A stretch of 45,069 bases of DNA, taken from Candidatus Kuenenia stuttgartensis (lineage in GTDB: Bacteria > Planctomycetota > Planctomycetia > Planctomycetales > Planctomycetaceae). Shown piece by piece: positions 17,715 through 26,621 of this stretch; the first letter of the stretch is position 1, and the number at the start of each line of letters is the position of its first letter. The DNA lies in NCBI GenBank assembly GCA_945861465.1, contig CAMAVB010000033.1, forward strand, positions 1 through 45,069. The letters are read 5' to 3'. The notes under the pieces are model-generated. The model searched no databases. It had not been told where the DNA came from and was given only the letters and a program-made list of their open reading frames with translations. Position numbers and translations under genes: made by a program.

Positions 17715-18724
17715 CACAACGCCTTTACATCCGGAAACAACATGCTCACACTGGTTCGATCGTGAATTGAACGAATCGCCTGAGCAAACAAAGGCGCGAC
17801 GGAGATGATTTCGATCCTGGGGCCGTGCGGTTCGAGAGCAGGTTCAACTGTGTCGGTAATGAACAGTCGTTTAATGCAACTCTGTTCGATCCTCGCAACC
17901 GCGCTTTTGGAAAATACGCCGTGCGATACGGCAGCGTAAATATCCTGCGCTCCCCGAGATTTCAGAACGTCGGCCATACTCACCAGCGAACCGCCCGTAA
18001 TTGTGAAATCATCGACCATCAGCACGTTACATTCATCGACGGAACCGATCACCTCCAGCACCTGAGCCCGCTCAGAGTGATCCTTGCGCTGCTTGTTTCC
18101 GATGACAACCGGCACGCCCAGGAGATTGGCAAACGCCGACGCCGACTTGGCGAATCCGACATCAGGACTGCAGATCACGAGGTTTGGGATGTTCAGCGAC
18201 TTGATGTGGTCGCAGATGACAGACCGTGCGTACAGATGATCGACCGGGACGCTGAAGAATCCCTGAATTTGTGGACTGTGCAGATCCATTGTCAGAACTC
18301 GATCCGCACCCGCCGCTTCGATCGCATCGGCACACACACGGGCGCGGATGGAAACTCGTGGCTCGTCTTTCTTATCGCCCTTGGCGTAGCTGAAATACGG
18401 AATGACGGCGGTGATCTGCGATGCACTGGCACGCTTGAGTGCGTCGATCCAGAACAGCAGCTCCATGAAGTTGTCGTTGACCGGACGATGCACACCCTGA
18501 ATCACAAACGTGTCGCGTCCGCGGACGTTCTCCAGAATGCGGACGAAGACATTGCCTTCGCTGAAGATCTGGGCCTCACACGGTGTCAGCTTCACACCCA
18601 GAGATTCCGCAATCCGTTTCGCAAATTGCGGATTACCGGACCCTGCCAGAATTGCAAGGTCGCCACGGGATGATTCCATATTGAATGAGCCAGCAGGGGA
18701 AGTTGAAATAAGTTCCGCCATCAT
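17714..18724 (-). CDS. prs: Ribose-phosphate pyrophosphokinase (PRPP synthetase)
   Basis: It makes PRPP from ribose 5-phosphate and ATP for nucleotide, His and Trp synthesis. The start is uncertain: ATG at 18724 or 18721 gives about 336 aa, ATG at 18679 gives 321 aa, nearer the usual length; none has a good ribosome-binding site. Motifs: [60 protein letters not shown] (metal and ATP site), NKQRKDH (flexible loop) and the PRPP loop [12 protein letters not shown]. The loop ends in GGSL instead of the common GGTL. The gene is divergent from the aspartate kinase gene and coupled to mutS. Confidence 0.92.
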   Translation of the reverse strand: MMAELISTSPAGSFNMESSRGDLAILAGSGNPQFAKRIAESLGVKLTPCEAQIFSEGNVFVRILENVRGRDTFVIQGVHRPVNDNFMELLFWIDALKRASASQITAVIPYFSYAKGDKKDEPRVSIRARVCADAIEAAGADRVLTMDLHSPQIQGFFSVPVDHLYARSVICDHIKSLNIPNLVICSPDVGFAKSASAFANLLGVPVVIGNKQRKDHSERAQVLEVIGSVDECNVLMVDDFTITGGSLVSMADVLKSRGAQDIYAAVSHGVFSKSAVARIEQSCIKRLFITDTVEPALEPHGPRIEIISVAPLFAQAIRSIHDRTSVSMLFPDVKAL

Positions 18725-18942
18725 AATTGCAGGACATTGGTTTGCATTCCAGTCGCTTGGATTAAAGTACGGAAACAACGGAATACAGAGAAAAGAGGCC
18801 AACCTTCGGCATTCCGTGTTGTCCGGACCATAAACTTGGATTCCGGCCTGAGAAACTACCCGTCTCATCCTTGCACTTTTGGTACAACAAATCACGCTTC
18901 CCCAACGAAATCCGGTCCGACATTGCAGGAGATTCTGAGAAC

Positions 18943-20745
18943 GTGGCAGTCATTGTCCAAAAGTTTGGTGGCACCAGTGTGGCCACTGCGGAAAAAATCC
19001 GCGGCGCAGCGAGCCGCGCGGTTGAAGCAAAACGCAGAGGGTACGACGTCGTCGTCGTCGTGAGTGCGCGTGGACACAAGACGGACGAACTGGTGGAACT
19101 GGCCCGAGAAATCACTAGTCATCCGCGGCCTCGTGAAATGGACATGCTGCTTTCCACCGGAGAACAGGAGTCCGTCGCGCTCATGGCCATGGCCGTGCAC
19201 GAACTTGGCGCAGAAGCCATCAGCCTCACCGGTGCTCAGATCGGCGTGCTCACCGATACCACTCATACGAAAGCCCGGATCGTCAGCATTTCCACCAAGC
19301 GCATGCAGGAACTGCTCCAGGCTGGCAACATTGTGATTGCTGCCGGTTTCCAGGGCGTCGATGCGGAAATGAATATCACGACCCTGGGTCGGGGTGGCAG
19401 TGACACGACCGCAACGGCTCTGGCTGCCGTCCTCAACGCAGAATTGTGTGAAATCTATACCGACGTGGAAGGCGTATTCACGACAGACCCGCGACTCGTG
19501 CCGGAGGCACGGAAAGTCGAACGCATTTCCTACGACGAAATGCTGGAACTCGCCAGCCTTGGTGCCGGCGTCATGCATTCGCGGTCGATCGAGTTCGCCA
19601 AAAAATATCGCGTGCAACTCCGCGTTCGTCCGGCCTACTCAGACGGGCCGGGAACCTTGATCGCGCCGGAACCCGACGAAGTGACGTCCGTCGTAACGGG
19701 TGTGGCGTTTGTCCGCAATGAGGCCATGATCACGCTCGTCGGTTTGCCGGATCAGCCGGGTGTCATGAGCACCTTGTTTTCGTCATTGTCGGCGGCAAGA
19801 ATCCCCGTCGATATGGTCGTGCAGAACGTAGCTCGCGAAGGTACGGCAAATGTCTCATTCACGGTTGCCGAAGACGAGCTGCCGGCTGCATTGACGGTCG
19901 CCAAAGCCACGGCTTCCAGTTTGCAGGCGGAGGATGTCGTCGCGACAACGGGTCTGTCAAAAGTTTCCGTCGTCGGGCATGGAATGCAGACGCATACTGG
20001 CGTCGCGGCGCGCATGTTTCAGGTGGTGGCCGCACGCGGAATTAATATTCGTGTCGTGACCACCAGTGAGATCAAGATCTCCGTGCTGATAGATCGCAGT
20101 CGATGCAACGACGCGGTGCAGGCGGCTCATTCCGGTTTCGAACTCGATAAGGCCACCTCGTCTTTGCCTCAGGTTGGCCGCGTATCCAACGGGCATCGCC
20201 ATGGTGCGATTGATGCGGCCAGCCCGGAATTGACGGCCGATATTGTTTCACGACTCGACAGCATGGAAAGTATCGTCGTGAGTGACATTACGACGGACAC
20301 CAATCAGTCGCGAGTCACGTTAAGTAACCTGCCCGACGATCCCGGAATTGCCGAAGCCGTGTTTACGGCCATTGCGGAAGGCGGAGTTTTGGTCGATATG
20401 ATTGTGCAGAACGCCGCGCGGGACGGTCAGGCCACAATTTCCTTCACAGTTCCGCGTTCTGATCTGGATTGTGCGATTCTGCTGCTGCGGGAAGTCATGG
20501 AAACCTATCCGGGCTCGGTCGTAACATCGGATCGCAGCATCGGAAAAATCTCAGTTTCCGGCATCGGACTCAGAAGCCACACCGATGTCGGCGCTCGGTT
20601 GTTTCGCTGTCTGGCGGCAAACAGCATCAACGTGGAAATGATTAACACCAGCGAGCTGAAACTGTGTGTGGTAATTTCCGCTGACGAGGCCGACCTCGCA
20701 ATGACACAATTGCGGGCAGAATTTGGTCTGGGGAAAAGCGGATAG
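18943..20745 (+). CDS. lysC: Aspartate kinase with four ACT domains
   Basis: 600 aa. The GTG at 18943 was chosen because AGGAG lies about 11 bases upstream and the kinase motif VIVQKFGGTSV follows at once. It phosphorylates aspartate in the first step of Lys/Thr/Met synthesis. The catalytic part (about 1-245) has KFGGTSV, VVVSARGHKTDEL, STGEQES and FQGVDAEMNITTLGRGGSDT. Two ACT pairs follow: about 265-415 and 440-600, each containing a VDMIVQN/VDMVVQN segment and a GxxSHTDVGAR / MQTHTGVAAR segment. The usual enzyme has one pair (about 400-450 aa), so the regulatory part is duplicated, as known for some cyanobacterial enzymes. Feedback inhibition is therefore expected. Confidence 0.93.
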   Translation: MAVIVQKFGGTSVATAEKIRGAASRAVEAKRRGYDVVVVVSARGHKTDELVELAREITSHPRPREMDMLLSTGEQESVALMAMAVHELGAEAISLTGAQIGVLTDTTHTKARIVSISTKRMQELLQAGNIVIAAGFQGVDAEMNITTLGRGGSDTTATALAAVLNAELCEIYTDVEGVFTTDPRLVPEARKVERISYDEMLELASLGAGVMHSRSIEFAKKYRVQLRVRPAYSDGPGTLIAPEPDEVTSVVTGVAFVRNEAMITLVGLPDQPGVMSTLFSSLSAARIPVDMVVQNVAREGTANVSFTVAEDELPAALTVAKATASSLQAEDVVATTGLSKVSVVGHGMQTHTGVAARMFQVVAARGINIRVVTTSEIKISVLIDRSRCNDAVQAAHSGFELDKATSSLPQVGRVSNGHRHGAIDAASPELTADIVSRLDSMESIVVSDITTDTNQSRVTLSNLPDDPGIAEAVFTAIAEGGVLVDMIVQNAARDGQATISFTVPRSDLDCAILLLREVMETYPGSVVTSDRSIGKISVSGIGLRSHTDVGARLFRCLAANSINVEMINTSELKLCVVISADEADLAMTQLRAEFGLGKSG

Positions 20746-20803
20746 GAGTTATGAGACAAATGGGATTTATGAATTTCACACGCCAGGTTTCTTAGAGTTC
20801 ACG

Positions 20804-21940
20804 ATGCAAGATCTTGTCAGACAGGAAGTCTTTAGAACCTGCCAAACGGTGATCGTCAAGATCGGGACCAACGTCCTGACGACAGAGAACGATCGTCTGG
20901 ACCTGGATCGGATTCAGTGCATTTCAGATCAGATCTTCCGCATTCAGCAGACGGGGCGCAAGGTTGTGCTTGTTTCGAGCGGAGCGGTCGGGGCCGGGAT
21001 CGGAATTCTTGGACTCAATCGCCGCCCCGATTCACTTCCCGCGTTGCAGGCGACTGCCGCGATCGGACAACCGCAACTCATGCGCACATGGAACGATGCG
21101 TTGCTGAAAAACGGTCTGAAGACGGCACAACTGCTGCTCACTGCAAACGACTTTCGCAATCGGCAGCGATACCTGAATGTGCGAAACACGCTGCGGACAC
21201 TGTTCGATTTTGGTGTCGTGCCCATCGTGAATGAAAACGATACGGTGAGCATCAAAGAGATCGCCGTGGGTGACAACGATCAGCTGGCGTCCATGCTCGC
21301 GACGCTGTTACCAGATCCGCTGCTCGTGATCCTGTCTGGCATCGCCGGACTTTACAACGGGCCGCCATCGGACCCGGCGAGCGTGGTCATTCCGCTGATC
21401 GAAAAACCGGACGAATCGCTGCTGAAACTTGCGGCGGCGGAACTGAGCACACGCGGTCGCGGTGGCATGGCCTCCAAGCTGCAGGCCATTCTCGCGGCCA
21501 CCGGCATGGGTGAAACAGTGATTCTGGCCAGCGGTCGCAGTGATTCCGTGCTGGATGATATTCGTGAAGGAAAAGCAACGGGCACCTTGTTTCTGGCAAA
21601 AGGTGAAGCGGTTGTTTCGTGGAAACGCTGGATTGGTTTTGGTGCCCCGCCAGCAGGAGTGTTGGTGATCGATGATGGTGCGACCAAAGCCGTCCGGGAA
21701 TCTGGACGATCTCTACTCGCAGTCGGCATCACCGAAGTGCAGGGCGAATTCGAACCCGGCGCGCTGGTGGGATTGAAAAGCAAGGATGGCACTGAGATCG
21801 CGCGGGGGCTGGCCAATTATTCGTCCGACGAAATCCGCCGCATTCAGGGCCGCCGCTCGGACCAGATCGCCTCCACACTCGGCCACGTGCCCTTCGGTGA
21901 AGTCATTCATCGCGACAACCTCGCCTTGATTGGCAAGTAG
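20804..21940 (+). CDS. proB: Glutamate 5-kinase
   Basis: 378 aa from the ATG at 20804, which puts the kinase strand TVIVKIGTNVLT at residues 15-26; no strong ribosome-binding site is visible. It makes gamma-glutamyl phosphate, the first step of proline synthesis. The amino acid kinase domain has LVSSGAVGAGIGIL, QPQLMRTWN, PIVNENDTVSIKEI, FGDN-like VGDNDQLASMLA and STRGRGGMASKLQAI. A PUA domain fills about residues 275-370 (AGVLVIDDGATKAVRES, FEPGALVGL). It lies 58 bp behind lysC in the same direction; both are ATP-dependent acyl kinases of amino acid synthesis. A proA partner is not in the window. Confidence 0.95.
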   Translation: MQDLVRQEVFRTCQTVIVKIGTNVLTTENDRLDLDRIQCISDQIFRIQQTGRKVVLVSSGAVGAGIGILGLNRRPDSLPALQATAAIGQPQLMRTWNDALLKNGLKTAQLLLTANDFRNRQRYLNVRNTLRTLFDFGVVPIVNENDTVSIKEIAVGDNDQLASMLATLLPDPLLVILSGIAGLYNGPPSDPASVVIPLIEKPDESLLKLAAAELSTRGRGGMASKLQAILAATGMGETVILASGRSDSVLDDIREGKATGTLFLAKGEAVVSWKRWIGFGAPPAGVLVIDDGATKAVRESGRSLLAVGITEVQGEFEPGALVGLKSKDGTEIARGLANYSSDEIRRIQGRRSDQIASTLGHVPFGEVIHRDNLALIGK

Positions 21941-21962
21941 GCGAGTCGCTCCGCCGACTCGC
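21941..21962 (+). terminator. Hairpin directly behind proB
   Basis: The 8-bp stem GCGAGTCG/CGACTCGC with a 6-base loop starts at the base after the proB stop codon. There is no T-tract, so it may act as a weak terminator or mRNA end stabiliser. Confidence 0.4.
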
Positions 21963-21993
21963 GGGATCACCTGTTCAAAAGGATAATCGATTG

Positions 21994-22524
21994 ATGACAA
22001 AATCTTCCCCGGAAACATGGAGCGTCCGTGTCACGAAGGACACGCTCGTCTTCAGCGCTGCTCATTTCATAACGTTTAACCGGAATGTCTGCGAACGTAT
22101 TCACGGGCACAATTGGCGTGTCGAAGCGGAGATTGAAGGCCCGCTCGACGAAAATCACTATGTGTTCGATTTTATCGCTCTCCGCGACGGACTTCAGTCG
22201 CTCGTGCTGGAACTGGATCACCGCGTCCTTTTGCCTGAACGGCACCCGATGATTCAAGTTGAAGTTTCCGATGATGATCGCGAAGTGACTGCCCGATTCG
22301 AAAACCGCCGTTGGGTCTTTCCACGGGAGGACTGTGTTATCCTGCCTGTTGAAAACACGACGGCGGAACTGATTGCGCGCTGGATCGGGCAGTCGGTCAT
22401 TGCACGGCTGAAGTTGAATCAGCAACACGGCCTGACACAACTACGAATCAGCGTCGAAGAAAACTTCGGCCAATGGGCCGATTGCCGGATTCCACTCCTG
22501 CTCGCTTCAAACCACAACGCTTGA
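21994..22524 (+). CDS. 6-pyruvoyl-tetrahydropterin synthase / QueD family protein
   Basis: 176 aa from the ATG at 21994 (a TTG precedes it in frame); AAAGGA lies about 10 bases upstream. Zinc ligands are seen in FSAAHF (His about 24) and HGHNW (His about 37 and 39), and the catalytic cysteine in NVCERIHGHNW. ELDHRVLLPE supplies the conserved catalytic Asp/His region, and ISVEENFGQWADC the C-terminal Glu motif. QueD makes carboxytetrahydropterin for queuosine and other 7-deazaguanines, while PTPS makes pyruvoyl-tetrahydropterin; by eye the two cannot be separated. It is about 50 residues longer than the smallest QueD proteins because of an insertion near residues 90-115. Confidence 0.85.
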   Translation: MTKSSPETWSVRVTKDTLVFSAAHFITFNRNVCERIHGHNWRVEAEIEGPLDENHYVFDFIALRDGLQSLVLELDHRVLLPERHPMIQVEVSDDDREVTARFENRRWVFPREDCVILPVENTTAELIARWIGQSVIARLKLNQQHGLTQLRISVEENFGQWADCRIPLLLASNHNA

Positions 22525-22653
22525 AATCGATTCCAGATCGACTGCCGGAACATCGCCGGTGAACTCATTGGCTCCGTCCTTTTCGAGTGCAAGCCATTTC
22601 CGGATCGACCGATCATGACTCTCATTGCGGAATTCAATGCGGCGAAGGATCAT
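22507..22653 (-). CDS. 48-aa ORF behind the toxin remnant
   Basis: The ATG follows the toxin remnant's final TGA directly, with AGGAGG 8 bases upstream, so it could be coupled to that gene. The product is polar (starts MILRRIEFRNESHDRSIR) and is not recognised. Its 3' end overlaps the end of the QueD-like gene by 18 bp on the opposite strand. It could be part of the decayed toxin locus. Confidence 0.35.
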   Translation of the reverse strand: MILRRIEFRNESHDRSIRKWLALEKDGANEFTGDVPAVDLESISSVVV

Positions 22654-22866
22654 TCAATAAACCTCCTCGTGCGTTCCGATGTTTTGCAGCAGAATGGCTT
22701 CGGCACCTTCGTGCGGAACGAACTCGAAGATGAGCCGCAGATCGTAACCGGCACTTCACGCCAAGGAACCAGTCAGTTCGCCTTTCAGTTTGTGGAAAAC
22801 CTGAGGATGGAAAACCTGGCATCGAAGCTCCGCCGGTGCCAGACACTGTAGAAGCTCCCTGGACAT
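22654..22866 (-). pseudogene. RelE/YafQ-type toxin remnant with in-frame TGA
   Basis: In one minus-strand frame the sequence reads HPQVFHKLKGELTGSLA, then TGA (22756-22758), then SAGYDLRLIFEFVPHEGAEA and ILLQNIGTHEEVY before the final stop. This is the C-terminal half of the plasmid-stabilisation/RelE toxin family (pattern HKLKG-L-G-..CSAGYDLRI-FEF...ILL-IGTHDEVY). The TGA sits where a Cys is usual, so one base change explains it. The first 20 codons from the ATG at 22866 fit the family poorly. No antitoxin gene was found upstream. Confidence 0.6.
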
Positions 22867-23122
22867 TGCTTGATTCCAGACGCTGAACACTGGCAACTGA
22901 ACACACTTCCCGCAGCTACATCGGAGCCATCTCGGCGTGCGCAGCGATTCACACCATTGACCACTTCAATCTCACCCTCAGACAACATATCCCGCCGCTT
23001 TGTACGTGCCGTGGTCTCATCTCCAAAGGAACGAAACTCATCCAGCAACACTCGTCCCATCATTGACTGGAATCCCCAGATTCCACAAACTTCGCAATCA
23101 GCCGTGGATACATGGCTGGCCC

Positions 23123-23256
23123 CTAGTGCTCTGTCAAGGCTCAATTTTCGGGTACGACGGACTTCCAGTCCGTCGACAAAGGTTACCGCCGACGGACTGC
23201 AAGTCCGTCGTACAAATACAATTCAACCCCAACTTTAAAGGTTGACAGAGCACTAG
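23123..23256 (+). mobile_element. 134-bp MITE, copy 1
   Basis: The ends CTAGTGCTCTGTCAA and its reverse complement form 15-bp terminal inverted repeats. If the target duplication is TA, the element is the inner 12-bp-ended piece flanked by TA on each side. The interior has a second inverted repeat of about 24 bp per arm (GTACGACGGACTTCCAGTCC at its start, one mismatch in this copy). No transposase is encoded. The copy at 39463-39596 is inverted and differs at two positions. Confidence 0.85.
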
Positions 23257-23337
23257 ATCCGTGTTCGTTTTGTTTAGAGAGCAACAGAGCGTTGACGCGG
23301 TCAGTCGCCTGCAGGATTTCGCGGTGCGACAGATCAT

Positions 23338-25443
23338 TCACTCCCTGATGCCCAGTTGATCCAGCATTACGGCGTACTCGTACGCTTTCTCTCGCAACGC
23401 TTCGTAGCGCCCGCTGGCACCGCCGTGTCCCGCGTCCATGTTGCATTTCAGGAGCAGCGGATTCGAGTCGGTCTTCAGTGTTCGCATTTTTGCGACGTAC
23501 TTTGCAGGTTCGTGAAACAGTACCTGGCTGTCATTCAGTGAGGTTGTCACCAGGATCGTGGGATAATCCTTTTTGGCAATGTTGTCGTACGGAGAATACT
23601 CCATCATGTACCTGCCGACCTCCGCTTCCTTCGGGTTGCCCCACTCGAGGAATTCCTGAACCGTCAGCGGCAGCGATTCGTCGAGCATCGTATTGATGAC
23701 ATCTACAAACGGGACCGCCAGATGAGCCACTTTGCACAGATCGGGACGGAGATTGATCACTGCTCCAATCAGAAGTCCCCCGGCACTGCCGCCTTCAATC
23801 GCCAGCCGGTCGCGGGCTCCGTACTTTTCATTCACAAGGTGATCGGCACATGCGATGAAGTCGGTGAACGTGTTTTTCTTTTTCATCAGTTTGCCGTCAA
23901 GGTACCACTGATAACCCATGTCTGAGCCACCGCGAATATGGGCAAGTGCGAACACGACGCCGCGATCCAGTAGAACCAGTCGACTGGCACTGAAGTTCGG
24001 ATCCGTACTAAAACCATATGAGCCATAACTGTACAGGAACATCGGGGCCTTTCCGTCCTTCACCATGCCCTTCCTGTACACCAGTGAAATGGGGACCTTC
24101 ACGCCATCCGGAGCAGTGGCTTCGATGCGTTCGCTCACGTAATTCTTCGCCTCAAAACCGCCCGGCACTTCGGTCGCTTTCAGCAGTTCACGGTTCTTTG
24201 TCACCAGATTGAATGCAAAAACCGAGGGCGGTGTGACGAGGCTGTTGTAGCTGAACCGGATCGTGTCCACATCGAATTCAGGATTTGCACTGAGCCCGAC
24301 GTCATAGCTGGGTTCCGGGAATGAAATACGATACGAGTTCGTCGTGCCGAAATTGTGGATGCGAAGCTGCGGAATGCCGGCTTCCCGTTCGGTGATCACA
24401 GCGAAATCCCTGAACAGGCTGATATCTTCAATAAAGACGGCTGGATTTGCTGCTTCAAAGTCTTTCCACTGCGCAGAATCCGACTGAGCAACGTCGCAAA
24501 TCATCCACTTGAAGTTGACTGCACCGTCCTTGTTCGTGCGAATGTGAAACCGACCGTCCCGATGATCGGCGGAGTACTCAACGCCTTCCTGTCGGGAAGC
24601 AATCACCCGAAAGTCGCTGGTCGGTGTTGTGCTGTCCAGAAAATGCTGCTCGGAAGTTGTGGAACTTTCGGAAGAATGGACGAGGTACTTCTTATCGTGT
24701 GTACGACCGACATCCAGCGTGTAGAGTTCATCCTTCTCTTCAAAGACCAGGGCATCGGCGCCTGCGGGCTGTCCAAGGACGTGGCGGAACAGTTTATGTG
24801 ATCGTTTGGCTTCATTCTCCACAGTGTAAAAAACGGAACGATTGTCACTCGCCCATTCGAATCCCGCGACCTTCACAAACTTGTCTTCAACCAGTTTGCC
24901 GGCTGTTAAATCTTTGATCGAGAGATAGTACTCACGGAATCCTGTCGTATCCGTCAGATATGCGTAGAGCTGTCCATCGTCGCTGACGCCAGCCGGAATC
25001 GCAGACATATACTTCTGGCCTTCAGCAAGTACATTCACATCCAGAACGATTTCTTCGGTGGCCTCAAGACTGCCTTTCTTCCGGCAGTAAATGGCATACT
25101 GCTTTCCTTCCTGGGTTCGGCTGTAATACCAATAACCATTGTCCCGCACGGGCACTCCGAGGTCCGTTTGCTTGATGTGTGAGAGCATCTCCTGATAAAG
25201 CTTCTCTTCGAATGGTCGAAGGTGTTTTGTCAACGACTCGCGGTAGGCATTTTCCGCCTCAAGATGCCTGATGACCTCCGGATTTGTCTTGTCCTTCATC
25301 CAGAACCAGGGGTCTTCGATTTTCCTGCCGTGAAAGTCAAAGCTGTGCGGCTTCGTCGCGGCAATCGGAGGCTTCGCAACCAGGTCGTCTGCGGCAATTG
25401 GAATTGCAAAGAAAAGGAAAAGGTACTGGACAAACAGACTCAT
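23338..25443 (-). CDS. Prolyl oligopeptidase family peptidase (S9A, oligopeptidase B-like), exported
   Basis: 701 aa. The ATG at 25443 has ACGGAG 7 bases upstream and starts a signal peptide (SLFVQYLFLFFAIPIAA). The N-terminal S9 beta-propeller begins with HGRKIEDPWFWMKD and the catalytic alpha/beta-hydrolase domain covers about the last 260 residues. The nucleophile motif is GGSAGGLLIGA (Ser about 551), followed by LNDSQV (Asp about 637) and DAGHGGASG (His about 672). It cleaves short peptides after Pro or basic residues, here probably in the periplasm. PtrB of enterobacteria is cytosolic, so the signal peptide matters for its role. Confidence 0.92.
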   Translation of the reverse strand: MSLFVQYLFLFFAIPIAADDLVAKPPIAATKPHSFDFHGRKIEDPWFWMKDKTNPEVIRHLEAENAYRESLTKHLRPFEEKLYQEMLSHIKQTDLGVPVRDNGYWYYSRTQEGKQYAIYCRKKGSLEATEEIVLDVNVLAEGQKYMSAIPAGVSDDGQLYAYLTDTTGFREYYLSIKDLTAGKLVEDKFVKVAGFEWASDNRSVFYTVENEAKRSHKLFRHVLGQPAGADALVFEEKDELYTLDVGRTHDKKYLVHSSESSTTSEQHFLDSTTPTSDFRVIASRQEGVEYSADHRDGRFHIRTNKDGAVNFKWMICDVAQSDSAQWKDFEAANPAVFIEDISLFRDFAVITEREAGIPQLRIHNFGTTNSYRISFPEPSYDVGLSANPEFDVDTIRFSYNSLVTPPSVFAFNLVTKNRELLKATEVPGGFEAKNYVSERIEATAPDGVKVPISLVYRKGMVKDGKAPMFLYSYGSYGFSTDPNFSASRLVLLDRGVVFALAHIRGGSDMGYQWYLDGKLMKKKNTFTDFIACADHLVNEKYGARDRLAIEGGSAGGLLIGAVINLRPDLCKVAHLAVPFVDVINTMLDESLPLTVQEFLEWGNPKEAEVGRYMMEYSPYDNIAKKDYPTILVTTSLNDSQVLFHEPAKYVAKMRTLKTDSNPLLLKCNMDAGHGGASGRYEALREKAYEYAVMLDQLGIRE

Positions 25444-25846
25444 GACCGACTCCGTTAGGACCGCTGGAAGAACAGGTGTCACATCTACGATCAGCCGCAG
25501 GGCGCTAGCCCACGGTTCGTGAAGAAACCGGACGCTAGCGCGTGGCGGCTGATGAGACGACTATTTCCTGAACGGTACTTAATACTAGTTTTCGGAACAA
25601 ACTTCCAAATGCATCAGATGTAACGGTTTCCCTGCGGTCTTTCAAGCAGGAAATCGTTTTGGTTCTGCCGTCATTGAGTTCGAAGGCAGAAAATTCGAAC
25701 GACGCCACTCGTTTTTCCCGAGTGCCGGACGCTGACGTTAAAATACCGCCGGATCAGCTATCATGTTGTCATCCTGCGAATTCAGCGACGGGCTTGAGAA
25801 TTCAAAACCGCGAAACAGTCTCACACAACGGAGGAGGGAAGCAACC
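25444..25846. other. Divergent promoter region with a hairpin repeat
   Basis: This region separates the divergent prolyl oligopeptidase and exported-protein genes and must hold both promoters. It contains the hairpin at 25490-25553. Nothing else could be defined. Confidence 0.5.
25490..25553. repeat. Imperfect 28-bp-arm hairpin repeat
   Basis: The arms start ATCAGCCGC and end GCGGCTGAT, each carrying a central GCGCTAGC/GCTAGCGC block, around a short centre. It has the form of a dispersed hairpin element. No second copy was noticed in the window. It lies about 47 bp upstream of the prolyl oligopeptidase start. Confidence 0.6.
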
Positions 25847-26473
25847 ATGAACTTTATCCGCAGCATTCCGACAGCGATGTTTGCCGCGATCATCTGTCAG
25901 GCGTCAGCGACGGAAATCTCAGCTCAGGAATCCGCCGCAGCATCGGAGCTTGTCCAGCACATCGTGAAGGCGGCCGGGGGCGAAGAAAAGCTGCTCAAAC
26001 TGTTCCGCATGAAGGAACAATTCAACGCAGGGGCAACACTCAAGACGCCCGGTACCCTGCGCACGTCGGTCGTCGAGCCGCCGAAGTCATGGTGGATTGG
26101 AGCAGCGGAACGCGGTGAAGAGCCGGCGAAAATCACGGCGTGGGCCTGGACACTCGGTGCCTTGACTGATCCGGAATCAAAAATAGTGACCATTGCCGAG
26201 GTCACTGAGAACGAAATGCTCGTGGCTGGTCTGCAGATTTCCGGTACCATAGATCCGCCGCTCGACATGTACTTCGACAAGAAAACATATGAACTGGTCC
26301 GTGTCGATTGGCGCAACGACATCTACCGCTTCAGCGACTGGAAGGAATATGATGGAACGAAATATCCGTCGAAATGCGTGCTGCATCGTCGTAAGTCCGG
26401 CGAGCCGTGGTTTTTCCACGAGATACTTGAAATCGAGCGGCTGAAGGAATTGCCGGAAGGATTGAAACGTTAG
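25847..26473 (+). CDS. Exported protein of unknown function
   Basis: 208 aa. The ATG at 25847 follows a strong GGAGGAGGGAA site, and a signal peptide begins there (SIPTAMFAAIICQASA). The mature part starts with a helix (ELVQHIVKAAGGEEKL) and then alternating strands, such as PPLDMYFDKKTYELVRVDW and YRFSDWKEYDGTKYPSKC. The layout resembles the beta-sheet of outer-membrane lipoprotein-sorting (LolA-like) proteins, but no diagnostic motif was found. Confidence 0.7.
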   Translation: MNFIRSIPTAMFAAIICQASATEISAQESAAASELVQHIVKAAGGEEKLLKLFRMKEQFNAGATLKTPGTLRTSVVEPPKSWWIGAAERGEEPAKITAWAWTLGALTDPESKIVTIAEVTENEMLVAGLQISGTIDPPLDMYFDKKTYELVRVDWRNDIYRFSDWKEYDGTKYPSKCVLHRRKSGEPWFFHEILEIERLKELPEGLKR

Positions 26474-26498
26474 AGTAACATGAATGTTTGATTTTGGG

Positions 26499-26580
26499 GT
26501 AGGGTGTGACAAGCGGAGCGCAGGCACACCAGAACGACGATGCGATGCGGTGTACCTGCGCGTTGCTTGTCACACCCTAC
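26499..26580. repeat. GTAGGGTG hairpin repeat, copy 1
   Basis: The outer arms GTAGGGTGTGACAAGC and GCTTGTCACACCCTAC are perfect complements; inner GCGCAGG/CCTGCGC blocks also pair. It ends 41 bp before the glycolate oxidase start. Copies 2 and 3 lie at 35450-35527 and 42978-43103. Confidence 0.8.
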
Positions 26581-26621
26581 GAGTTGCCCATCGTCAATAA
26601 TCGGTCCTGGAGATTTGTGTC

